Below are positions 30,210 to 38,377 of a DNA stretch of 64,000 nucleotides, one piece after another (within the stretch, counting starts at the first letter, position 1; each line of letters starts with the position of its first letter). The notes under the pieces were generated by a model. It saw only the letters and a list, made by a program, of their open reading frames with translations. It was not told the DNA's origin and ran no database searches. The stretch covers positions 1 to 64,000 of the forward strand of contig NZ_JAAIWK010000016.1 of NCBI RefSeq assembly GCF_011008565.1, given 5' to 3'. A program made the translations under genes and the position numbers. This DNA comes from Heyndrickxia ginsengihumi (GTDB lineage Bacteria; Bacillota; Bacilli; Bacillales; Bacillaceae_C).

Positions 30210-30362
30210 GCTATTCATGTCTGGCTGATCTGCTAATAAGAAGTATAATTGAAAACAGCGGAGCAGAATGCGCATTATGTAAACTATCAGAAAAACATGA
30301 TATGAACAAGAACAGGACAATAGGCTAAATGCGCAGTTTTCATTTTTATGGGAGGAATCATC

Positions 30363-31661
30363 ATGATCGAGACATATGAAGAAGCGATTGCTTGGGTACA
30401 AGGGAGATTAAAGTTGGGGATTAAACCTGGTCTTGAGCGAATGCAGTGGCTGATGGAAAAATGGAATCATCCGGAAGATAACATCAAAACCATTCATATT
30501 GCAGGGACAAATGGAAAAGGTTCAACGGTTTGTTATTTGCGCAATATTTTACAGCAGGCCAAATATGAAGTTGGGACGTTCACTTCTCCTTACTTGGAAC
30601 AATTCAATGAAAGAATTAGCATTAATGGGGTTCCAATTCAAGATCATGAGTTAGTGCTGTTAGTAAATGCAATCAAGCCATTGGCGGAGGAGTTGGAAGA
30701 AACGGATCTTGGTTCTCCTACCGAGTTTGAAGTCATTACAGCAATGGCGATTTATTATTTTGCTGCCATTCATCCTGTAGACATCGTATTATTTGAAGTC
30801 GGTTTAGGAGGAAGGTTAGATTCTACTAATGTGATTTCTCCATTAATGAGCATTATTACAAATATCGGACATGACCATATGAATATACTTGGGAATTCGC
30901 TTGCTGAAATTGCCTATGAAAAAGCGGGGATTATTAAGCATAAAGTCCCTGTTATTACAGCTGTCGAACAGCAAGAAGCTTTACATGTAATTGAACAGAA
31001 GGCTTCTGAACAACGGTCGAGCCTTTACCGGGCAAATCAAGAATTTACGGTTGTACATAAGCAATCAACAGGAAACGGCGAAATGTTCTCTTTGATATCT
31101 CCGCTTATAAACGAAGAGAATATGCAAATTTCGATGAAAGGCCATCATCAAGTTTATAATGCTTCTTTAGCTGTAATTGCAGTGACATTGTTAAATCAGT
31201 TGGATGATTTCCATATTGATCAGCATGCAATTCAAACGGGTTTAATAAACAGCAGATGGAGCGGCAGGTTTGAACAGCTTTCCAAACATCCGCTCATTAT
31301 TATTGACGGAGCACATAACCCTGAAGGAATCAAAAGCTTAGTAGAAACGATTCAAACACATCTTAAAGATAAAAACATACGAATTGTTTTTTCAGCGCTT
31401 GGTGATAAAAGCCTGCATGAGATGATTCCCCAATTAGATGACGTTGCAGACAGCATATTATTTACAACCTTTGATTTTCCTAGAGCCATCCCTGCAAAAG
31501 CACTGTTTGACATAAGCCATCATGAGCATAAAACGTATATAGAGGATTGGCGAGCTGGTATCCAGCAAATTGTGAAGGAATTACAGGAAACAGATGCATT
31601 AGTTATTACTGGTTCACTATATTTTATTGCCGAAGTAAGAAAATATTTATTAGAACAATAG
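30363..31661 (+). CDS. folC: Folylpolyglutamate synthase / dihydrofolate synthase
   Basis: Adds glutamates to folates and joins glutamate to dihydropteroate. The 432-residue Mur-ligase-type enzyme has the P-loop GTNGKGS (48-54), the TSPYLEQFNERI signature near 75-86, and the DGAHNPEG motif near 310. The ATG at 30363 has GGGAGG at proper distance and is preferred over the in-frame ATG at 30348, which precedes that site. Downstream of valS as in B. subtilis. Confidence 0.95.
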   Translation: MIETYEEAIAWVQGRLKLGIKPGLERMQWLMEKWNHPEDNIKTIHIAGTNGKGSTVCYLRNILQQAKYEVGTFTSPYLEQFNERISINGVPIQDHELVLLVNAIKPLAEELEETDLGSPTEFEVITAMAIYYFAAIHPVDIVLFEVGLGGRLDSTNVISPLMSIITNIGHDHMNILGNSLAEIAYEKAGIIKHKVPVITAVEQQEALHVIEQKASEQRSSLYRANQEFTVVHKQSTGNGEMFSLISPLINEENMQISMKGHHQVYNASLAVIAVTLLNQLDDFHIDQHAIQTGLINSRWSGRFEQLSKHPLIIIDGAHNPEGIKSLVETIQTHLKDKNIRIVFSALGDKSLHEMIPQLDDVADSILFTTFDFPRAIPAKALFDISHHEHKTYIEDWRAGIQQIVKELQETDALVITGSLYFIAEVRKYLLEQ

Positions 31662-31681
31662 CGAGAGCAGAATGAATTGTC

Positions 31682-31710
31682 GGACAGATCATCGCGGTCT
31701 GTCTTTTTTT
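31682..31710 (+). terminator. Terminator of folC
   Basis: GGACAGA pairs with TCTGTC across a short loop, followed by TTTTTTT. Confidence 0.82.
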
Positions 31711-31903
31711 GTGCCACAAAATGGATGTGTTAGTAGGGGTAAAGTCCTGAATAAAAAGTGATAGGAACGTGTTCGTATTGTGCTCGTATACACTTGATAT
31801 GTTTGCCCATTTTATGGTTTCCCATTTAGAGCAATGCAGACTTTATCTAATTTAAAAATAATTTTTTCCATTTGATGAAAATGAGCTTTTTCTTTATTTT
31901 TTT

Positions 31904-31912
31904 TGGTAGAAT
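31904..31912 (+). promoter_or_regulatory. Extended -10 promoter before the pilus cluster
   Basis: TGGTAGAAT fits TGnTATAAT with one change, 48 nt before the first minor pilin. The -35 is poor. The rest of the 299-bp gap after folC is A/T-rich with no ORF. Confidence 0.45.
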
Positions 31913-31960
31913 GATTAAAGTAGTAGAAAAATAGGACTATATGCCTTTCTGGGGGTTGCA

Positions 31961-32380
31961 ATGAATACATTATTAAACAAGAATCGAGGTTTTACGCTAG
32001 TAGAAGTGCTATTGTCGATTACGATCCTAAGTATTGTTATTCTTGTTGTAGGCTCTGTTCTAGCGAATAATGCTACATATACGAAAATGGCTGATAATAA
32101 GCTGCCCGCGATTCAAATTGCGAATAGTATATTGCAAGTCTACCAACAAAAGAGTTTTACCGATTTAGAACCAGAAATAGGAAAAAAAGAACAAGTAAAT
32201 ATTCAAGATGTGCTAGGATTAGATTCTTCTTCTGAAGTTTCGCAATATAAAGCATATGTAGAAATCTCAAAAAATGAAGATAGCCGCCTCACCAATCGCC
32301 TATTACTCGTAAAAGTGTCGGTAGAAACTAATGGAGATAGCGGCAATGCAACCGAGCTGGAAGGGTATGTAAAGCAATGA
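31961..32380 (+). CDS. Minor type IV pilin, PilV-like
   Basis: A 139-residue prepilin: basic leader ending in NRG, cleavage before FTLVE (Glu at position 5 of the mature chain), a hydrophobic helix to about residue 36, and a short globular domain. Such minor pilins prime pilus assembly at the tip. The stop overlaps the next gene by 4 bp. It should be processed by the PilD at 42890. First gene of a three-gene minor pilin set. Confidence 0.85.
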   Translation: MNTLLNKNRGFTLVEVLLSITILSIVILVVGSVLANNATYTKMADNKLPAIQIANSILQVYQQKSFTDLEPEIGKKEQVNIQDVLGLDSSSEVSQYKAYVEISKNEDSRLTNRLLLVKVSVETNGDSGNATELEGYVKQ

Positions 32381-32886
32381 AGATACATAATGAAAAAGGG
32401 GTAACGTTAGTCGAGCTATTGGCGGCCATTTTAATTTCGACGATTATTATTGGTGTGATCTACTCAGTGTTTATAATGACGATTACAAAAACAAAAGAAG
32501 ATATGAATCAAAAATCTTTTATTAAAGATCAAACAGCAATCCTCCAGTATATGGATAGGACAATGGAAAATGTTGATGATGTGGAAGTTGTTAGTGATAC
32601 AGACGATAGTGGAAGATTTACAAGTTTTAATGCGATAAATATAAAAACGGTTGAAGGCGCGGATCATTCCTTTACACAGCAAGAGACAAGTGTACCAATT
32701 GCTATTGCGAATAATAATTTAGAGATTGACAATACAATGATAAACAATGATGGCATTTCATTGGATGGTACGACATTTGTCATTAAAAATGGCACTTTGC
32801 AATGTAATTTTGTCATGAAAGACACAAAAAACAATCTTACAAAGCAGTTTTTTGCTTCTTATAAATTAAGAGGGGAGGGGGATTAA
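32377..32886 (+). CDS. Minor type IV pilin, PilW/ComGF-like
   Basis: A 169-residue prepilin with leader ending in EKG, then VTLVELLA (Glu5 present) and a hydrophobic helix, followed by a soluble domain with a predicted beta-rich region (about 60-165). Coupled to the preceding pilin by a 4-bp overlap. Assigned to the PilW/GspJ-like position by order and size; no specific partner can be read from sequence. Confidence 0.82.
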   Translation: MKIHNEKGVTLVELLAAILISTIIIGVIYSVFIMTITKTKEDMNQKSFIKDQTAILQYMDRTMENVDDVEVVSDTDDSGRFTSFNAINIKTVEGADHSFTQQETSVPIAIANNNLEIDNTMINNDGISLDGTTFVIKNGTLQCNFVMKDTKNNLTKQFFASYKLRGEGD

Positions 32887-32889
32887 TAC

Positions 32890-34572
32890 ATGAAGCTTCG
32901 CCGTCGAGAAGAAGGTTATACACTTATTACAGTGTTATTGATTTTTACAGTCGTCACCATTATTGCGGTTACTTTAATGGCGGCATCTGTCAGTACATTT
33001 AAATTTGTAAAGTCATCGGAAAATAAAACGAAGGACAAGCTAAATGCAGAAATGGTGTTAGATGAAGCAACAGCACTAATTCAAAATGAACTAGATGGAA
33101 TTAATTCGACATTAAGTACTGGCTCTATCCTCCCCAATCAATTGTTGACAATGATGCAAAATTCGCTCAATCGTGTTGCACAAGAAAAAAAGAACCAATG
33201 TACGATTACGTATGATACGTTGAAAGACGGCTCAGATGCGGATGGCGTTGTTCTAGAAAAAGTGACGATTACCGTGCCTGTTGGTGATTCTGGGAAAGTA
33301 TTGAAAAAGGTTATAACGCTATCAACAGTATCGAATGCTTTACAATATACTGCTGTTACGCCTTCCAATTTATATTTATACGGCGCTCCATATATTGACG
33401 GGGATGTGAATGTTGGTGGTGACTTATTTACTTCAAATTATGGAACATACATTTTAGGACAAACTAATTATGTGCGGACTTCTTATCCAGCAATTAACGG
33501 GAGTCTAACAGTCAAGGGAAAATATTATTATTCGGATAGAGCTCCGTATATTTGGAAAAATTTTAATACAACGAATATGCAAAACTATTTTTCCGTTGTA
33601 CCAAAAATAGCCGATCGAAATTTGTCAGTTGATACGATTGATGTGGGCGGGATTATTGATAAGAAAAAGCTTTCATGGCCGAATAATATACCGCCACAAA
33701 TTCCAATTTTAGGGGATAAAGTTATTTATGGAAATCAATCAGATTCAACAAGTAAGTATTTTAGTAGTTTAACCCTTCAAACAAACAGCAGTTATACAGT
33801 AAATGGGAACCTATATATCAATAATCTTCTTAATTTCGGCGGAAATTTGACGATTGGAAAAAATAGCAGTTTAGTCGTCAACGGTGATTTATACATTGAC
33901 AATGATTTAGTTTCGGTCGGAAATCTAAAAGTAAACGGAAATATATATGTTAGCGGTAATGCTGATATAAGCGGAAATTTAACCATTACGGGTAATAATC
34001 ATTATATTTATATTGACAATAGCACGAAAACATTACTTGGCATTTCATTGGATCCTATCCAATCAGATGTAACGCTGCACGACTTAACATTAGATGGAGT
34101 GATGTATATAAATAGAAAGGCATATCTTCGGGATGATGTTAATACAAACGGCAGCATTTACGTACGCAATAGTATTGATGTACAAAACTTATCTAATAAT
34201 GATGGAACACTCGTATTATTATGTGATGGTGATATTCAGCTCGCTAATAATAATGAATTTAATGATAACCCTAAAGTGATAGATGCCTTTTTTTATTCAA
34301 ACGAAGAACTATTTATTTATGGAATTGGTTCTAATTTGAAAATTAATGGAGGCATATACGGTAATCCAATAAAATTAAGTGCGTCAAAAGGTACAACCTA
34401 TGAAAACTGGAACAGCTTAACTTTTCAAAAGCAACAGGAAACAATAGATCCGACAAAGTCTAGACTGTCCATTTATTTCAAACCGGACTTAATTTTAAAC
34501 TTGCCAAAAGGAGTACCGACTGTTAATAAGGTTACTTTAAAAGAGATAGATACGTCATTTGATGATAAATAA
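32890..34572 (+). CDS. Large PilX/GspK-like minor pilin with repeat-built head
   Basis: A 560-residue prepilin-like protein. The leader ends in EEG, then YTLITVLL: position 5 is Thr, not Glu, as in the GspK/PilX type thought to cap the pilus tip. After the helix (about 10-33) come a helical region, then from about residue 170 many short repeats such as VNGNLYINN, VNGDLYIDN and VNGNIYVSG (about 303-356), rich in Gly and Asn, resembling a beta-solenoid or polymer-forming (bactofilin-like) fold. GAGGGGAGGGGG precedes the ATG. Possible tip adhesin. Function inferred, not shown. Confidence 0.75.
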   Translation: MKLRRREEGYTLITVLLIFTVVTIIAVTLMAASVSTFKFVKSSENKTKDKLNAEMVLDEATALIQNELDGINSTLSTGSILPNQLLTMMQNSLNRVAQEKKNQCTITYDTLKDGSDADGVVLEKVTITVPVGDSGKVLKKVITLSTVSNALQYTAVTPSNLYLYGAPYIDGDVNVGGDLFTSNYGTYILGQTNYVRTSYPAINGSLTVKGKYYYSDRAPYIWKNFNTTNMQNYFSVVPKIADRNLSVDTIDVGGIIDKKKLSWPNNIPPQIPILGDKVIYGNQSDSTSKYFSSLTLQTNSSYTVNGNLYINNLLNFGGNLTIGKNSSLVVNGDLYIDNDLVSVGNLKVNGNIYVSGNADISGNLTITGNNHYIYIDNSTKTLLGISLDPIQSDVTLHDLTLDGVMYINRKAYLRDDVNTNGSIYVRNSIDVQNLSNNDGTLVLLCDGDIQLANNNEFNDNPKVIDAFFYSNEELFIYGIGSNLKINGGIYGNPIKLSASKGTTYENWNSLTFQKQQETIDPTKSRLSIYFKPDLILNLPKGVPTVNKVTLKEIDTSFDDK

Positions 34573-34721
34573 TGCTGGAAATTTCTAAAAAAATTTAGCA
34601 CTATCTTCCCATTCTGATTTATTTATAATACAATTACTTTAGTTGAATTTCGACAATAATAGCGTTTTTTTTGAGACCTTATTCTTACAAAAATATTATA
34701 ACTAAGGAAAGGGGTGAGAAT

Positions 34722-36149
34722 TTGGACTTACTCACTCTAGCAGTTTCCATAATCGCTTTTGCGATTGCATGTGCCGTCTTTTTTATTTTTCCTTTCGGAT
34801 TTTCCAAAAAGGGTATTACCATCATTGTGATTACTGCATTTTTATTATCATTATTTAGCTTTCTGACAACGACGTTATTTTCAATATCGCTTAGTCTAAT
34901 GATTACATTTTTATTAGTATTATGTATATCCTATATCGTCGGAAAACGACTAAACCGCGTTATATTTACAGAGGACGAAAACGATGCAGAAGCAGATGTT
35001 GCAGTAGAGTATCAGTCTTTCTATCATAAACAATCTGAAGGAATAGAAGACATCCAAAGCAATACAATCCAATCGATTCAAACTGAATCAAGCATTCAAA
35101 CAACTGATAAGGAACATATGCAGCCTGATATAATAGCTAGCAATGAACAAGATGAAGATAAAGTTCAGCATCAAGACGAAAAATTGGTTGAGGATATGGA
35201 AGATTGGGAAGAATTACTAGATCAATCATCTCAGCACGAACAACTAGAACAGGAAGTTATTGCAGAGCAGTCGGTTGAACATGCAATAGTAACAAGTCCA
35301 TCTTCCAACATTGATGATGAAAGTGAAACAAGCTTTTTAGACAATCGAATTTCATCGCTTGAATGGCAAGATGAAATAGAAGTTTCTAATGAAGAAAAGC
35401 AAGCTGAGAGTGAAATCGCTGCACATGTGGAAGACTGGATCATAGAGGTTGAACAACCGCTACCACCTACTGAAGAAAATATTGAGGAGATTCATGATCT
35501 TCCGCAAGAAGAATCACTATCTTCAAAGGAAGATAGTATTATTTCTTTATCGCAGTCAAATGATGATGCGGATGATCACGAAGAAAGGCATGATCAGCCT
35601 GCAATAGAATTAAAGACTGTAGAAGTACAGCAATATGTTCATGAAGATGATGAAATGTCCAAGGAAGATGCAGCACTTTCAAGTGAAGACGGATGGACAC
35701 AAATGGCTGAAGAAGACAGTTCTTTACTCGAGGATATGGGGCAACCGTTGGAGAATGATGCACAACCATTAGTAGAGAATAACGAGGAGCAAAGCCAAGA
35801 TGAATTGCCTGTGGACGAAGACGGGCATCAAGACAATCAATTGCTTGCTTCACAAACAGAAGAACATTCGAGATTGCAGAAGCAGCTTATCAAAACACTT
35901 CTTGAACAGCTACATATATATAAGAGTGCATTGCCTGCACACGAATATGAGCAATTAGTAATAGATCATCTCAAACCCGCACTTTCGAAACAAGACTATT
36001 TTACGTTTGCAAGCTTGTTAATTGAACATTATATTACGAGTCATAATCGTGAGAAGCTATCGAAATTATTAGATGATTTATTAAGTAAATATGTACAATT
36101 CCCAGTGATTCAAGAAGAACTTTTATTTATAAAGAATAAATATTGTTAG
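34722..36149 (+). CDS. Unrecognised acidic membrane protein of the pilus cluster
   Basis: No family recognised. The 475 residues contain three predicted membrane helices near the N-terminus (about 3-24, 29-48, 51-73), then a long Glu/Asp/Gln-rich, probably disordered region (about 80-385), and a helical C-terminal domain (about 390-475). The frame opens at 34671, but a TTG at 34722 preceded by AGGGGTG is the best start. Placed between the minor pilins and the assembly ATPases, in the same direction. A scaffold or anchor role is only a guess. Confidence 0.7.
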   Translation: MDLLTLAVSIIAFAIACAVFFIFPFGFSKKGITIIVITAFLLSLFSFLTTTLFSISLSLMITFLLVLCISYIVGKRLNRVIFTEDENDAEADVAVEYQSFYHKQSEGIEDIQSNTIQSIQTESSIQTTDKEHMQPDIIASNEQDEDKVQHQDEKLVEDMEDWEELLDQSSQHEQLEQEVIAEQSVEHAIVTSPSSNIDDESETSFLDNRISSLEWQDEIEVSNEEKQAESEIAAHVEDWIIEVEQPLPPTEENIEEIHDLPQEESLSSKEDSIISLSQSNDDADDHEERHDQPAIELKTVEVQQYVHEDDEMSKEDAALSSEDGWTQMAEEDSSLLEDMGQPLENDAQPLVENNEEQSQDELPVDEDGHQDNQLLASQTEEHSRLQKQLIKTLLEQLHIYKSALPAHEYEQLVIDHLKPALSKQDYFTFASLLIEHYITSHNREKLSKLLDDLLSKYVQFPVIQEELLFIKNKYC

Positions 36150-36219
36150 ATTGACTGCTTATTTTAGCTAATGAAATACATGAAGACAGAATATGAAGAT
36201 TACAGGTGTGGTGAACAAA

Positions 36220-36966
36220 ATGAAAAAGAGCTTACAAATTTTAGGACAACCGATTATTAGTATTTTAGATGGTACGGAAATAGGAAAGGTGAAATCTCTA
36301 GTCATTAATCCGGATAAGGGGGCTATTGATTTTTTAACAATTGAACACGAGGATTGGCAAGTAAGCGTCAAGGCGATTCCATTTAAAAAGGTAATTGGAA
36401 TTGGCGCATACGCCGTAACAGTCGATAGCGACAGAGCAGTTATTGATTTAAATGAAATTCCGATTGCTAATCAGCTCGTCAATAAAAAAATTAAAATTAT
36501 TGCGACGAAAGTAATGACGCGTAAAGGTGAACTTCTTGGCGAAGTGAAAGAATATTATGTTGATGATGAAACAGGCAATCTTCTCGGACTTGTTTTACAA
36601 ATTCATGAACAAGAAGTGGTAATGTCTTCTGAGTTTGTGCTGACGTATGGAAAAGATATTATCATCGTTCAAGAAGAGGCAGCTTCGCATTTCTTAAATT
36701 CAGCTGAACAGTTGATTCAACTGGAAAGTGAGGAAGCGAGTGAACTACACCATGAAGCTGACCAAGTAGAGAATGGCGAACTCAATTTGTTTAAAGAGAA
36801 ACAAGTTCAGCTTTTGAAAGGAAAAAAAGTAAAAGAAGACATTTTGAATCATGATGGTGATGTGATCATTGCAGCTGGTACCATTTTGACAGCTGAAGAT
36901 GTGGTACGGGCGCAAAATGCGGGGGCCGGTGTGGTTGTTGAATTATCGATGAACGTAGAAGAATAA
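36220..36966 (+). CDS. Double PRC-barrel domain protein
   Basis: A 248-residue soluble protein. Two PRC-barrel domains are visible: about 6-75 (PIISILDGTEIGKVKSLVI) and about 85-155 (VMTRKGELLGEVKEYYVD). The last 60 residues form a third beta-rich module with DVIIAAGTILTAEDVVRAQ. PRC-barrels are adaptor domains found in RNA-processing and other proteins. The ATG at 36220 is preferred (ribosome site AGGTGTGGTG) over 36193. Its place in the pilus cluster suggests a role in assembly or its control; not established. Confidence 0.75.
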   Translation: MKKSLQILGQPIISILDGTEIGKVKSLVINPDKGAIDFLTIEHEDWQVSVKAIPFKKVIGIGAYAVTVDSDRAVIDLNEIPIANQLVNKKIKIIATKVMTRKGELLGEVKEYYVDDETGNLLGLVLQIHEQEVVMSSEFVLTYGKDIIIVQEEAASHFLNSAEQLIQLESEEASELHHEADQVENGELNLFKEKQVQLLKGKKVKEDILNHDGDVIIAAGTILTAEDVVRAQNAGAGVVVELSMNVEE

Positions 36967-36985
36967 AGAGAGGTGGGGGTGAAGT

Positions 36986-38377
36986 GTGGGAAACAAACAT
37001 TTTTTCAAAATATTTCTGGCGTTGTTTTTCAGCACGTTCTTCATTTTTAGTTTCTCACATTTCGGGGTTTTCGCAGTGAAAAAAGGATTTGGAATGAATG
37101 ATCAATTTGCAGACGGCACATCCATCGGAGGTGTCGATATCTCTGGCATGACGAAAAACGAGGCGCAGCAAAAACTAGAAAAATCTGTACAGTCATGGGA
37201 AAAGTCGAGTCATATTACGATTAATTATTTAGATCAGTCTATCAAACTACCAACAAGTAAACTGCAATTTAACATTGATGAAAGTTTGAATCAAGCGAGG
37301 GACGGGAAAGCATCACCCCTTACCGTTACTTTAGACAGCAGTAACCTGATGGATGAAATTTCAAACACTTTTAAATCGATAAACCTCGAAGATTGGAATA
37401 TTGCTAGATTAAATGAAAATATATGCAAAGTGGCTTCGAATTTACAAACAGGCAATCACGATTACCATCTAGTTGATTATGCCATCGACGGCGACAAAAA
37501 GAGTAAAATTGTTGCAAAGGCTGAATTAACTAGTATACCTGAAGACGCTCAATATGATATTGCAGCTTGGGTTAAGCAATTCAAGCAGATTAAAATCCCT
37601 GCGCAATCGGCTTTTTCTTTATTAGATGTTACAAAAATGGATCCAGCAGTGACCTATTCTGAAAATGATCTTAGTATGATTGCAACGACGATTTATCAAG
37701 CCATTTTACCGACAAATTTTGAAATAATCGATCGCTATATAAGCAGTGAACTTCCTTCCTATGCAGTGCTTGGCGAGGAAGCAAAAGTTGTGCCAAATAA
37801 GCTTGATTTTGTCTTTATCAATCCGAATACATCTGCTTATAAGCTTCATTTTGCATATAGCAATCATACATTGTCCGTTTCTGTGGTCGGAACTCCTTTT
37901 TTGGAAAAATATAAGATTTTGAAAAAGAATTACAAGACGTTTTCTCCAAAAACGGTCGTTCATTATAATAAGACGTTAAAAGCGAGCCAATCGGTCGTTT
38001 TACAGGCGGGAAAAGCAGGGCAGTATGTGAAATTGTATCGGAAAATATATGATCAAAATCATGCATTGCTAAAATCGGAACTCATCTCAGAAGATTTTTA
38101 TCCGTCTGTCCCAAAAATTATTTCTAAAGCATATCCAGAAGAAACAACAACAGATACAGCTGGAACGGACCAGCAATCAACGGACGGCAATAGTGAAGCA
38201 CAAAATACAGTTACAGATTCGGCACAGACAAACCAGCAGCAACATTCAGATGAAAAGACATCAAGCAATGATTCATCAAGTCAAAAGGATAAAAGTGCAG
38301 ATTCAGCATCAACAGATTCTGCTAAATCTGCAAGCGTAAAAGCTGACAACTCGAAAGATGATAAAAGTGGGGAATGA
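36986..38377 (+). CDS. VanW-family secreted or anchored protein
   Basis: A 463-residue protein with an N-terminal membrane helix (about 7-29) acting as signal or anchor, then a peptidoglycan-binding-type domain (SIGGVDISGMTKNEAQQKL, about 45-130), a VanW-like domain (about 205-310), a G5-like end, and a Ser/Thr/Asp/Gln-rich tail of about 75 residues. GTG start with AGGTGGGGG upstream. Overlaps pilB by 4 bp. It may help the pilus cross or attach to the cell wall (inference). VanW function itself is poorly known. Confidence 0.75.
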   Translation: MGNKHFFKIFLALFFSTFFIFSFSHFGVFAVKKGFGMNDQFADGTSIGGVDISGMTKNEAQQKLEKSVQSWEKSSHITINYLDQSIKLPTSKLQFNIDESLNQARDGKASPLTVTLDSSNLMDEISNTFKSINLEDWNIARLNENICKVASNLQTGNHDYHLVDYAIDGDKKSKIVAKAELTSIPEDAQYDIAAWVKQFKQIKIPAQSAFSLLDVTKMDPAVTYSENDLSMIATTIYQAILPTNFEIIDRYISSELPSYAVLGEEAKVVPNKLDFVFINPNTSAYKLHFAYSNHTLSVSVVGTPFLEKYKILKKNYKTFSPKTVVHYNKTLKASQSVVLQAGKAGQYVKLYRKIYDQNHALLKSELISEDFYPSVPKIISKAYPEETTTDTAGTDQQSTDGNSEAQNTVTDSAQTNQQQHSDEKTSSNDSSSQKDKSADSASTDSAKSASVKADNSKDDKSGE

